A model generated the notes under the pieces. The model was not told where the DNA came from and made no database searches. It saw only the letters and a program-made list of their open reading frames with translations. Below, one piece after another: positions 16,969 to 26,271 of a DNA stretch of 64,000 nt; position 1 is the first letter of the stretch, and every line of letters begins with the position of its first letter. Location: contig NZ_LRAC01000155.1 of assembly GCF_001517085.1 (NCBI RefSeq), forward strand, positions 62,001 to 126,000. The letters are read 5' to 3'. Source of the DNA: Paenibacillus sp. DMB5 (lineage in GTDB: Bacteria > Bacillota > Bacilli > Paenibacillales > Paenibacillaceae). A program made the position numbers and the translations under genes.

Positions 16969-18905
16969 TTATAATTCGTCCACTTCACGCAGCCAGAGTG
17001 CGGCAGAAGCATCACTTGGCATCCGCCAGTCGCCGCGCGGCGAGAGGCTCACGGTACCGACCTTAGGCCCGTCCGGCAGACAGGAGCGCTTGAACTGCTG
17101 GGTGAAGAAGCGGGAGATGAACACCTTCAGCCAGGCCTTGAGCTGCTCTTTAGGGTAAGCTTCACCGAAGGCCTGCTGGGCCAGATAGAGCATTTTGCCC
17201 GGAGCAGCACCTGTCCGCAGCATATAGTAGAGGAAGAAGTCATGGACAATGTAGGGTCCAAGGATATTTTCGGTCAGCTGCACAATCTCTCCGGTGGCCG
17301 ACGGCGGCAGGAGCTCAGGGCTGATGCCTGTCTCAATAATACTGTAGAGGAATTTGTTCACCGTCTCATCCGCCTCATGATCGGCATACCAGGCGACCAC
17401 ATACTGGATCAGCGTTTTCGGAATACCGGAGTTCACGCTGTACATCGACATATGGTCACCGTTATACGTACACCATCCAAGGGCAAGCTCGGACAGGTCG
17501 CCGGTACCGATGACGATGCCGCCGTTCTTATTGGCCAGATCCATCAGAATCTGCGTGCGCTCACGGGCCTGCACATTCTCATAGGTTAAGTCATGAACAT
17601 CCTTGTCATGGCCGATATCTTCAAAATGCTGCAGGCAGGCCGCCTTGATGTCAACGACCATCATCGAAGCTCCGAGCGCCTTGATCAGGCCTACCGCATT
17701 ATCGTAGGTCCGGTTTGTTGTGCCGAAGCCGGGCATCGTTACGGCCAGCACATCGCTTGCCGGACGCCCAGGCGCTCCATTGCACGTACAGCAACGAGCA
17801 GGGCCAGCGTGGAATCAAGCCCGCCGGAGATGCCGATGACCGCCTGCTTCGTTCCGATGTGACGGATGCGCTTCATCAGGCCGGAGGTCTGAATCGACAG
17901 GATTTCCCGGCAGCGCTCATCCCGCTGCTGCGGATTGCCGGGAACAAATGGGTTGACGGCAATCTTGCGGATCAGCGGACGGTCCTCCTGCTGCGCAGCC
18001 GGATCGCTGAACAGGATCTCGCGGTAGTTGCGGCCGCCCTTGCCGGCCCGGAATGTGCCCATAACGGAACGCGAATACTGCAGTCTTGGTACATCAATAT
18101 CGGCAATGATGAGCTGGCTCTCATGGCTGAACCGTTCCGATTCGGCCAGCGTCTGACCGTTCTCGGCGATCAGCGAATGGCCGCCGAAGACGACATCTGT
18201 CGAGGACTCACCGGTATTGCTTCCGGCGTAGACATAAGCTGCCACACAGGAAGCGGACTGGCCGGAGACCAGCTGGCGCCGGTAATCGGCTTTGCCGACC
18301 AGCTCGTTGCTGGCGGACGGGTTGAACAGGAGCAGGGCGCCGGCCTGGGCCAGCAGGCTGCTCGGGGGAACCGGTACCCAGAGATCCTCGCAGATTTCTA
18401 CGCCGAACGACAGATTGCCGTCACTTTCACTGGCAAAAATCAGATCATTGCCGATCGGCACTGTAACACCGCCCAGACGGAGCTCTGTAACCTCCAGCTC
18501 CTCGGCGGCTGCGAACCAGCGCGGCTCATAGAATTCGCTGTAGCCCGGCAGGCAGGTCTTCGGCACAATGCCGAGAATCTTGCCCTGCTGAAGGACAGCA
18601 GCGCAGTTGAACAGCCGGCCTTTGATGGCAACAGGCAATCCGGCGATAACGATCAGGCTGAGGCCGGCTGTTGCAGCTGTAATTTCATGCAGGGCTGCGA
18701 TGGCTTCAGTCTGCAGCTTGGGCTGCAGGAACAAGTCTGCACAGGTATACCCTGTAATAGATAGCTCTGGAAGCACCAGGTATTCGACCTGCTGTGCATG
18801 AGCCTGTTTGATTACTTCAATAATCTGTGCTGCATTAAACCTGCAGTCTGCGACGCGAAGCTCGGGGGAAGCTGCGGCGACCCGGGCAAATCCGAATTTG
18901 TGCAT
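16969..18905 (-). pseudogene. nadE: Glutamine-dependent NAD+ synthetase, single-base frameshift
   Basis: The reconstructed 645-aa protein converts deamido-NAD to NAD using glutamine. The N-terminal nitrilase domain (1-280) has the catalytic triad Glu47 (LPELSITGYT), Lys116 (VPKTCLPG) and Cys172 (GVEICEDLW). The synthetase domain starts with the P-loop ISGGLDSTLAL near 355. Just after AMERLG the frame ends at 17739, while the next frame continues as LAVTMPGFGTTNRTYDN to the C terminus at 16969. Adding one C near 17766 gives GRPASDVLAVTMPG, the expected family sequence. As the enzyme is normally essential, an uncorrected sequencing deletion is more likely than true inactivation. Confidence 0.93.
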
Positions 18906-19055
18906 GATTTCACCTATCCTTTGTATGAATGAAGCTGTCTAACCTAATTGTACCCATGATCCTGAGTAACTAACATATGTAAGGGGAGCGGAGCTCCATC
19001 GTCTATTTTACATGAAAATTCCTTGGGAGCACATAACAGCACAACTGCTCACGCC

Positions 19056-19085
19056 AAAAAAAGCACCCGCATGCTGCGGATGCTT
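19056..19085 (-). terminator. Terminator of the pectin/galacturonate operon
   Basis: Minus strand: AGCATCCGCA pairs with TGCGGGTGCT and is followed by seven T residues. It is located about 30 bases downstream of the last operon gene (stop at 19113). Confidence 0.88.
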
Positions 19086-19112
19086 ACAAGACACTGTCGG
19101 GACGGCGAAAGC

Positions 19113-19955
19113 CTAAACTTCATTATACAGCCGGTGCAGAAGATCCACACTATCCTGTAAAAAGGGCTCCGTTGTGCTCTCCAGCAGTCCCTGGATATGA
19201 GGGCGTTTGTATTTCATGTACTGCAGAATAGGCGCAAAATGCAGCTGTCCCTGGCCGACAGGAACGATAACGATTTTGCCGTCCTCAACAGTGAAATCCT
19301 TGAGATGGATAACTGCAATCCGGTCGCCAAGCAGCTCCAGCGCCTCTGCAATAACAGCCTCCTGCTGGCGGTAATTATCCGGTGACATCAGGTTGGCGCA
19401 GTCCAGAATAATCTGCAGATTATTCGACGGAACCAGCTCGAGCAGCCGCTTCGCCAGCCTGGCGCTATGCAGCGGATGATTCTGGCCTGCTTCAATGCCT
19501 ACGGTGACGCCGAACCGTTCAGCTTCCGCCACCATCCACTTTACTGACGCAACCACTTCCTGAAAGGCCTCCTCGGTAAAATTGTCCGGCGTATAGCCAC
19601 TCCCGACGCTGCCCGTTTCTGTGCCGACCAGACTGGCCCCGAAGTCACGGGCCAGACGCAGATGTGTGCTGAAATCCTGCAGCGCCTGCTGCCGTTTGCC
19701 GGGATCAGGGTCAATGATGTTGACATAGCAGCCGAGCACGGCAATTTTGATGCCCGACTGGCGGAAGCTTTCCCCGTAATATACAGCCGTTCCTGGACTG
19801 AGCGAGGACAGGGAAGGGACACTGGCCGGGAATGATTTGCGCACGGCAAGCTGAATGTGGCTGAACCGGTAGTGCTTCAGCTTCGCGATCAGCTCCGGCA
19901 GGGAATGGCCGGGGAAATCATGAGCTCGGATACCGAGATGCAGCGGTATGTTCAT
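19113..19955 (-). CDS. Sugar phosphate isomerase/epimerase-like TIM-barrel protein
   Basis: 280 aa of the xylose isomerase-like/AP-endonuclease 2 fold. Metal-site features include GIEAGQNHPLHS, ILDCANLMSPDN and VIHLKDF, and the C-terminal YMKYKRPHIQGLLEST. Its ATG overlaps the stop of the upstream acetylesterase gene by one base (TAATG), so it is translated with the pectin operon. The substrate is not known; the setting suggests a sugar or uronate released from pectin. It is the last gene before a terminator. Confidence 0.82.
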   Translation of the reverse strand: MNIPLHLGIRAHDFPGHSLPELIAKLKHYRFSHIQLAVRKSFPASVPSLSSLSPGTAVYYGESFRQSGIKIAVLGCYVNIIDPDPGKRQQALQDFSTHLRLARDFGASLVGTETGSVGSGYTPDNFTEEAFQEVVASVKWMVAEAERFGVTVGIEAGQNHPLHSARLAKRLLELVPSNNLQIILDCANLMSPDNYRQQEAVIAEALELLGDRIAVIHLKDFTVEDGKIVIVPVGQGQLHFAPILQYMKYKRPHIQGLLESTTEPFLQDSVDLLHRLYNEV

Positions 19956-20653
19956 TATCGGGCTGCCTCCTTATGCAGGTAAGGATGCAGCTCTGCAAGG
20001 GCTGTACACTGCCGGATGGCTACGGCCACAAGCGCAGCGATCCGCTTGGCGCCCTCGGAGCTGAAGTGCGTGTCATCCGTCACACCGTCCGGATAGTTAG
20101 GGTGCTGCCCCGGCGGCAGGTGCATCAGCAGATGCTGCGATCCCTGGATGCCAAGCTTGCGGTACAGCTGCTGGGAAGCAGCAAAAATATCAAGCAGCGG
20201 TGTCCCCGTCTCCTCAGCGACGGCGCGCATAGCCGCCGGGTAAGCGCCTACGGCCAGCGGATCGGGTTCACCGTCCGCTGTGAACCGGCGGCGGCTGACA
20301 GAGGTCAGCAGCACCGGATTGCCGCCGCGGCTGCGCGCGGACTCGATGTAGAGCCGCAGATTGTGCCTGTATTCGTTATCTGGATCAGTATAACGTAACG
20401 GGTCCTCCTGCTTTTCATCATTATGCCCGAACTGGATCAGCAGGTAATCGCCCGGCTGGAAATCCCGTTCGATGTCGGCCAGACGGCCTTCCGTAAGAAA
20501 GGATTTGGTGCTCCGTCCGTTGATCGCACGGTTATCAATAATGACTTCAGGGCTGAAGTGGGTCTGGAGATATTCGCCCCAGCCGGCCATCGGTTTGGCT
20601 TCCGCACCCTTCAGGGCGGCAGTAGAGTCACCGGCAATATAAAGTGTCGGCAT
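19955..20653 (-). CDS. Rhamnogalacturonan acetylesterase-like SGNH hydrolase
   Basis: 232 aa with no signal peptide, so intracellular. The SGNH blocks are present: GDST with the nucleophile Ser10, the Gly block in NGRSTKSF, FGHND with Asn of block III, and DDTHFS with the Asp/His of block V. This resembles B. subtilis RhgT/YesY, which removes acetyl groups from rhamnogalacturonan fragments. The gene starts one base after the stop of the upstream esterase gene. In this operon it probably deacetylates imported pectin oligomers. Confidence 0.87.
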   Translation of the reverse strand: MPTLYIAGDSTAALKGAEAKPMAGWGEYLQTHFSPEVIIDNRAINGRSTKSFLTEGRLADIERDFQPGDYLLIQFGHNDEKQEDPLRYTDPDNEYRHNLRLYIESARSRGGNPVLLTSVSRRRFTADGEPDPLAVGAYPAAMRAVAEETGTPLLDIFAASQQLYRKLGIQGSQHLLMHLPPGQHPNYPDGVTDDTHFSSEGAKRIAALVAVAIRQCTALAELHPYLHKEAAR

Positions 20654-20654
20654 A

Positions 20655-21422
20655 TCAGAATTCCTCCTTCTTCGCTACAAAATGGTGTTTGCCCAGCCAG
20701 ACCTCGCAGAGCTGCAGCCATTGCCGGCATTCAGCATTCCCGGCGGATAGTCCAAGCCCATGGCGTCCTTCTTCAAAGATATGCAGCTCGAACGGAATTC
20801 CTGCTTCCGACAGGGCGGAGGCAAATTTCAGGCTGTTTTCCACCGGAACACTGGCATCGTCGGCAGTTGTCCAGATGAAGGCGGGCGGACTATCCGAATT
20901 CACCTGCCGGTCAGTCGAATGGGCGGTAACCTCTGCTTCAGCCGGATTTGAACCCAGCATGTTCGTACGGCTGCCCATGTGGGCAAAGGGCTCCTCGAAC
21001 GTAATGACCGGATAACCCAGAATCAGCAGGTCGGGTTTACGGGCGGGGGCTGCGGTGACTGCAGTTATGGCAGCGAGATGGCCGCCCGCCGAGAAACCGG
21101 TGAGGCCGACCTGTCCTGGCCGGACACTCCAATTCTTGGGCGCTTCCCGCACCCATGCCAAGGCGTCCTCGACATCTTTGATAAGTGAAGCCGGTTCGAT
21201 GTCCTGTGTCCGGTATTTCAGCACTCCGGCATGAATGCCAAGGCTATTCAGCCATAAGGCAACAGGCTCGCCCTCATGCTGAGCCAGATGATGATAGCCT
21301 CCGCCGGGCAGAACGAGGATAAACGGTCGCGCCTCCTGAACCGGCAGGGGATAAAGGGAAAGGATGGAGGCGCCGGAATTCTCCGGCACAGCTCCATCCC
21401 CGTCAAGACATACATGCAGCAT
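20655..21422 (-). CDS. Alpha/beta-hydrolase esterase (acetyl-xylan/BD-FAE-like)
   Basis: 255 aa. The oxyanion segment LPGGGYHHLAQHEGE is followed by the nucleophile elbow GFSAGG (Ser near 113), an Asp in TADDASVPVE and the catalytic His in GRHGLGLS. This is the pattern of small intracellular carbohydrate esterases. It is tightly packed between uxaC and the SGNH esterase gene. It may remove acyl groups from imported oligosaccharides; specificity is inferred from context. Confidence 0.85.
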   Translation of the reverse strand: MLHVCLDGDGAVPENSGASILSLYPLPVQEARPFILVLPGGGYHHLAQHEGEPVALWLNSLGIHAGVLKYRTQDIEPASLIKDVEDALAWVREAPKNWSVRPGQVGLTGFSAGGHLAAITAVTAAPARKPDLLILGYPVITFEEPFAHMGSRTNMLGSNPAEAEVTAHSTDRQVNSDSPPAFIWTTADDASVPVENSLKFASALSEAGIPFELHIFEEGRHGLGLSAGNAECRQWLQLCEVWLGKHHFVAKKEEF

Positions 21423-21439
21423 GCTTGCTCCCCCTACCC

Positions 21440-22840
21440 TTATTCCGCAGCCGGGAAGCCAAAGTATCCGGCAGCATTGTTGTAGGAGATATCCTGAACC
21501 AGCTGCCCTAGCAGCGCTGTATCATCCGGTGCTTCGCCGCGCTCTACCAGCTCGCCGAGCAGTCCGCACAGCACTCGGCGGAAATACTCGTGGCGGGTAT
21601 AGGAGAGGAAGCTGCGGGAGTCGGTCAGCATGCCGACAAAGTTGCCCAGCAGGCTGTTGTCAGCCAGCAGGGTGAGCTGCTCGCGCATACCGTTTCTGGT
21701 ATCGTTGTACCACCAGCCGGAGCCGAGCTGCATTTTGCCGGCGGTGTCCTTTTGATAACAGCCCATCAGCGCCAGCAGTGCCGGATAGTCCTTCGCATTC
21801 AGTGAATAGAGAATGGTCTTCGGCAGACCAGAGCTGCATTCCGCGCGGTCAAGCAGACTGGACAGGCTTTCGGTGATAGACAGATCATTAATGCCGTCAT
21901 AGCCGGTATCGGGACCGAGCTTCTGGAACATAGGCGTATTGTTGTTCCGGTAGGCGTGAATATGCAGCTGCATCGTCCAGCCTTTATCATGATAGAAGCC
22001 GATGAGCTTTGTGAGCAGCTCCGTACGGTAGAGTGTGATCTCTTCGGCTGACAGCTCGGCACCCTCCAGGCGCTTTGCGAAGATAGCTTGTGCGTCAGCA
22101 TCCGAACCCGCCCGGTAGCGGAGGACATCGAGGGCATGGTCGGACAGGCGGCAGCCACTTTCATGGAAGAAATCCACGCGGTTCTTCAGTGCTTCAAGCA
22201 GCTCAGCATAGCTGGTTACCGGCAGTCCGGCAGCCTTTTCCAGTGCAGCAATCCACACCGGAAAGCCCGGAGCATCAATGTTCAGCGCCTTGTCGGGGCG
22301 GAAGGTAGGGAACACGCTGAAATCCTTCTCGTTTTCTTTCAGCAGCTGGTGATATTCCAGCGAATCGGCCGGATCATCGGTGGTACAGATAGTCTTGACC
22401 CGGGAGCTGCGGATCAGTCCGCGGCGGGTGAATTCCGGCTGCGCCAGCTTGCGGTTAACCTCCTCCCAGATCGCCGGCGCTGTCTGCTCGTTCAGCGGTT
22501 CATTGACGCCGAAGAAGCGGCGCAGCTCCAGGTGGGTCCAGCTGTAAAGCGGGTTGCCTACCGCCTTCGGCAGCGTTCTGGCCCAGGCCAGGAATTTGTC
22601 GTAATCCGATGCATCGCCGGTAATATGTGATTCCGGTATGCCGTTCGCGCGCATCAGCCGCCATTTGTAATGGTCGCCGTACAGCCAGGCTGCAGTCAGG
22701 TTCTTGAACGGCTGGTCTTCGTAGATTTCACGCGGATCAAGATGACAGTGGTAGTCGATGATCGGCATCTTGGCTGCATATTCATGAAAGAGCTGCCGTG
22801 CAGGTTCGGTGGTCAATAAAAAATCGTCGTTTAAAAACAT
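21440..22840 (-). CDS. uxaC: Glucuronate (uronate) isomerase
   Basis: 466 aa, the normal length. It isomerises D-galacturonate to D-tagaturonate (or glucuronate to fructuronate) in the cytoplasm. Family features include the N-terminal metal motif IDYHCHLDPREI and LYGDHYKWRLMRANGI, with LQLHIHAYRNNNTPMF in the middle and GWWYNDTRNGMREQL near the end. It follows uxaA by 37 bases. With uxaA and uxaB it makes the complete isomerase route. Confidence 0.97.
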   Translation of the reverse strand: MFLNDDFLLTTEPARQLFHEYAAKMPIIDYHCHLDPREIYEDQPFKNLTAAWLYGDHYKWRLMRANGIPESHITGDASDYDKFLAWARTLPKAVGNPLYSWTHLELRRFFGVNEPLNEQTAPAIWEEVNRKLAQPEFTRRGLIRSSRVKTICTTDDPADSLEYHQLLKENEKDFSVFPTFRPDKALNIDAPGFPVWIAALEKAAGLPVTSYAELLEALKNRVDFFHESGCRLSDHALDVLRYRAGSDADAQAIFAKRLEGAELSAEEITLYRTELLTKLIGFYHDKGWTMQLHIHAYRNNNTPMFQKLGPDTGYDGINDLSITESLSSLLDRAECSSGLPKTILYSLNAKDYPALLALMGCYQKDTAGKMQLGSGWWYNDTRNGMREQLTLLADNSLLGNFVGMLTDSRSFLSYTRHEYFRRVLCGLLGELVERGEAPDDTALLGQLVQDISYNNAAGYFGFPAAE

Positions 22841-22877
22841 GATGACGCTCCCTTTATAAGAAATTTAGGATAAGAGA

Positions 22878-24365
22878 TTATAGCGTAACCCCGGTCTTGA
22901 AAATAGCCAACTCGCGCACTTCGTTTTGCTCATTGCGTGTTTTCTGGCCGCTTGCCACGGCAATGATGTAGGAAATGAACTCCTCCAGCACTTCGGCCAT
23001 CGGCACTTCCAGCAGAGGACCTGCGTTGAAGTCCATCCAGTGGCCTTTTTTGGCGAACAGCTCATTGTTGGTTGCAACTTTAACCGTAGGCACGAAGCTG
23101 CCGAACGGTGTACCGCGTCCGGTGGTGAACAGCACCAGCTGGCAGTCGGAAGCAGCAAGAGCAGAAGCGGCCACCAGATCGTTGCCCGGAGCCTGCAGCA
23201 GGCTGAGGCCTTTTTTGCGCAGCTTTACGCCATAATCCAGCACGTCAACGACAGGAGAAGTACCGGCTTTTTGGGTGCAGCCGAGTGATTTGTCCTCCAG
23301 TGTACTGATGCCGCCTGCTTTGTTGCCCGGCGAAGGATTCTCATATACCGGCTCTCCGTAGGACAGGAAATATTGTTTGAAATTGTTGATCAGGGAGACG
23401 ATATCCTCGTAGACCTGGCGGCTTTCGGCACGGGCCATCAGCATTTTCTCTGCACCGAACATTTCCGGCACTTCAGTCAGTACCGAGGTGCCGCCCTGGG
23501 AAATGATGAAATCGGAGAATGCTCCCAGCAGAGGGTTGGCCGTAATGCCGGAGAAGCCGTCGGACCCGCCGCATTTCAGGCCGATGTTCAGCTCGCTGAG
23601 CGGAACCGGCTCACGCTTATCATCCTTTGCTGCATCATACAGCTCTTCAAGCAGCGCCAGTCCGGCTTCAAGCTCATTGCCGACCTCCTGGGCCACCAGG
23701 AACTTGACCCGGCTCTCATCATAATCGCCGAGAATACTGCGGAATTCGGAGACGATGTTGTTCTCGCAGCCAAGGCCGAAGACGAGCACACCGCCGGCAT
23801 TCGGATGATTTACGGCATCCAGCAGGATGCTACGTGTCATGCGGTGGTCATCACCAAGCTGGGAGCAGCCGTAAGGGTGCTTCAGCACGGTGAGGTTGTC
23901 GAAGCCACCTAGGTCCGGGTGCTCCGCCTTGAACTCAGACAGCATCTGTTCGGCGATGCCGTTCACGCAGCCGACAGTCGGGATGATGAACAGGTCGTTG
24001 CGGATGCCGACCTTGCCGTTCGCGCGGCGGTAGCCCTGGAAGGTCAGGTCGCGTTTCGGATAGGTGACCGGATGAAGGTCTGGCACATATTCATATTCCT
24101 CTTCGCCGACCAGATTGGTCTTAATGTTATGCGTGTGAATCCAGTCGCCTGCTGCGATAGGGGCAATCGCGTGCCCGATTGGATAGCCGTATTTGGTGAT
24201 GACGTCATTTTCGTTAAAATCGGTCAGGGCGATCTTATGTCCCTGGGGAATATCCTGGCCTGCCTGAACGGTCAGCCCGTCGATTTCAAGCTGCTCACCG
24301 GCGGTAACCGGACGCAGGGCTACAGCGACTGTATCGCGGGGATTCATTTTCATTAATCGTTTCAT
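22878..24365 (-). CDS. uxaA: Altronate dehydratase
   Basis: 495 aa. It dehydrates D-altronate to 2-keto-3-deoxygluconate. The N-terminal SAF-like domain (about 1-95) is followed by the UxaA catalytic region: GYRRANGKVGIRNDLFIIP, the cysteine-containing TVGCVNGIAEQM, and HPYGCSQLGDDH. The ATG at 24365 is preceded by AGGAGGG at 8 bases. It is the first gene of the tightly packed cluster uxaA-uxaC-esterases-isomerase; uxaB lies upstream across a 344-base gap. Confidence 0.97.
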   Translation of the reverse strand: MKRLMKMNPRDTVAVALRPVTAGEQLEIDGLTVQAGQDIPQGHKIALTDFNENDVITKYGYPIGHAIAPIAAGDWIHTHNIKTNLVGEEEYEYVPDLHPVTYPKRDLTFQGYRRANGKVGIRNDLFIIPTVGCVNGIAEQMLSEFKAEHPDLGGFDNLTVLKHPYGCSQLGDDHRMTRSILLDAVNHPNAGGVLVFGLGCENNIVSEFRSILGDYDESRVKFLVAQEVGNELEAGLALLEELYDAAKDDKREPVPLSELNIGLKCGGSDGFSGITANPLLGAFSDFIISQGGTSVLTEVPEMFGAEKMLMARAESRQVYEDIVSLINNFKQYFLSYGEPVYENPSPGNKAGGISTLEDKSLGCTQKAGTSPVVDVLDYGVKLRKKGLSLLQAPGNDLVAASALAASDCQLVLFTTGRGTPFGSFVPTVKVATNNELFAKKGHWMDFNAGPLLEVPMAEVLEEFISYIIAVASGQKTRNEQNEVRELAIFKTGVTL

Positions 24366-24479
24366 GCTGTCTGTCCCTCCTAAAAAAGTTGTTATGATCT
24401 CAAGCAGGAGGTATCCTGCCTTATTCTGATTCTTACGGACCGTAGAGCCCTTATTGAACTTGAAAGTGTATATTCCGAT

Positions 24480-24568
24480 GGCTAACGGACCTCAATGCGC
24501 TTATTTCTTCATTTGTTGCCTGAAGGTGGAGAAATGACCGCCAATAAAGGCGCTGGTGTCCGTTAGCC
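24480..24568. repeat. Fold-back intergenic element with GTCCGTTAGCC ends
   Basis: GGCTAACGGAC (24480-24490) and GTCCGTTAGCC (24558-24568) are a perfect 11-bp inverted repeat; inner GCGCTTATT and AATAAAGGCGC also pair. A third copy, GTCCGTTAG, lies near 24609, and CTTACGGAC near 24433. It lies in the 344-base uxaB-uxaA gap, which holds no gene. It could be a small mobile palindromic element or an mRNA processing hairpin. Confidence 0.6.
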
Positions 24569-24709
24569 TCATAATAAATGAACGTTAGGAACAATAAGAG
24601 CATCTCAGTCCGTTAGATGGGGTTTAAGCTTCTGGTTCAGCCAAACCTTTGGTTAATGAGGTATCAAAAGTACATTCAAATCCCGGTTATTTTTAATTCC
24701 AGTATTCTA

Positions 24710-26122
24710 TTAGTTCACAGCCTGCTGCAGCACCGCACGGCTGTCGGTGTGGTCAAGCTCCTGCAGCTTCGCGGCAACGCCTTCTGCAAGTCCTGGAACC
24801 TGTGTCAGATCCTGGCCCCACAGGCTTTCATCAGCAAGGATCGTCTGCACGAAGCTGTCCGGATTGCTCCAGGCTTTGTCGAAGGCTTCCAGTACCTCAG
24901 CACCGTCTTGTCTGGCCACGCGGTCACCGCGGTAGCTGAGCAGCAGAGCGGCAAAAGCCAGTGTCATCAGCTCAGGCAGCTGGCCGCGCTCCTGACGGTA
25001 GCGGAGCAGCACCGGCAGCAGCCGGGACTTGAACTTGGAGATGCTGTTCAGTGAGATGGAGGCAAGCTCATGACGGACGAATGGATTTCTGAACCGCTCC
25101 AGTACAGCAGCGGAGTAGGAGGACAGCTCCTCGGCAGGCAGGTCGAGCATCGGGATCAGCTCATCGTTCATCAGCTCCTGCACGAAGCGGAAGAAGGTCT
25201 CGTCGTTCATTACATCCTCGACGGTTTCCAGACCGGCCATCATAGCCAGCGGAACCATTGCTGTATGCGGGCCGTTCAGCAGGTGAACCTTGCGCTCGCG
25301 GTACGGGGTCATATCGTCAGTGACGACTACGTTAAGTCCGGCCTGGGCGAGCGGCAGCTTCTCGGCCAGCCATGCCGGGCCTTCAATAACCCAGAACAGG
25401 AACGGCTCGGCGGTAACGATCAGATTGTCTTTGTAGCCCAGCTCCTCTTCCAGCTGGGCAGCCTTGTCACGCGGATAACCAGGCACGATCCGGTCAACCA
25501 GACTGCAGCAGAAGGTGTTTTCTTCCACAAGCCATTTATTGAAATCCTCGCCCAGCTGCCATTCTGCAGCGTACTGCTGCACGATTTGCAGCAGCTTCTC
25601 GCCGTTGCGGTCAATCAGCTCGCAGGGAATAATGATGAAGCCCTTTTTGCCCAGCTCAAAGCGTTTGTGGAGCAGTGCGGTCAGCTTGGCCGGAAAGCTC
25701 TTCGGAGGTGTATCCTTCAGACTGTCGCCGGCGCTGTAGGCAATGCCTGCTTCAGTTGTATTGGAAGTGATGAATTCCAGAGCGTCATCCTCAGCCAGCG
25801 CCAGATAGGCAGCGTAATCATCATAAAGGTTGATCACCCGGCTGACGCTCGTGATGATCTCCCGGGAGTTCACCGTCTGCTCCTGCATAATCCCGTTTAA
25901 CAGCACGGTGTAGAGGTTATCCTGCTCAGCCATCAGTCCGCCGAGCCCCTGGCCGATCGGCTGAACGAGCACGGCGCTGCCGTTAAACAGCCCCTGGTTG
26001 TTCATCTGCTGCAGCTGCCAGTCTACAAAGGCGCGCATAAAGTTGCCTTCGCCGAACTGGATCATCCGTTCAGGATAGACGGGCAGGCCGGGCTGGGTGG
26101 TTCTGGATAGGCGGGTTGTCAT
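24710..26122 (-). CDS. uxaB: Tagaturonate reductase (altronate oxidoreductase)
   Basis: 470 aa from ATG 26122; an in-frame TTG at 26131 is an alternative, with AAAGGAG upstream of both. It reduces D-tagaturonate to D-altronate with NADH. The N-terminal segment IQFGEGNFMRAFVDWQLQ is the mannitol-dehydrogenase-family nucleotide-binding start, and MTPYRERKVHLLNGPHT contains the family's catalytic Lys/Asn region. A LacI-type operator lies 40-66 bases upstream. It is transcribed towards uxaA and probably heads the operon. Confidence 0.96.
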   Translation of the reverse strand: MTTRLSRTTQPGLPVYPERMIQFGEGNFMRAFVDWQLQQMNNQGLFNGSAVLVQPIGQGLGGLMAEQDNLYTVLLNGIMQEQTVNSREIITSVSRVINLYDDYAAYLALAEDDALEFITSNTTEAGIAYSAGDSLKDTPPKSFPAKLTALLHKRFELGKKGFIIIPCELIDRNGEKLLQIVQQYAAEWQLGEDFNKWLVEENTFCCSLVDRIVPGYPRDKAAQLEEELGYKDNLIVTAEPFLFWVIEGPAWLAEKLPLAQAGLNVVVTDDMTPYRERKVHLLNGPHTAMVPLAMMAGLETVEDVMNDETFFRFVQELMNDELIPMLDLPAEELSSYSAAVLERFRNPFVRHELASISLNSISKFKSRLLPVLLRYRQERGQLPELMTLAFAALLLSYRGDRVARQDGAEVLEAFDKAWSNPDSFVQTILADESLWGQDLTQVPGLAEGVAAKLQELDHTDSRAVLQQAVN

Positions 26123-26164
26123 GGTTTTCAACGTCTCCTTTAAATTTAAATAGATAAAGTTTAA

Positions 26165-26188
26165 TTAATGCACACGTGAACATTTTTA
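26165..26188 (-). promoter_or_regulatory. LacI-type operator of uxaB
   Basis: AATGCACACGTGAACATTTT is nearly identical to AATGCACACGTTAAAATTTT at 27345 in front of the pectinesterase gene. The pair flanks the LacI gene and is the best candidate site for it. Confidence 0.65.
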
Positions 26189-26271
26189 TCAGGAAGAAAC
26201 GGATTCACCCTGCTGAATGAGAGGGGATCCGATTCTGCAAGAACAGAGATTGGCAGTTAAGCAGATGAGCC

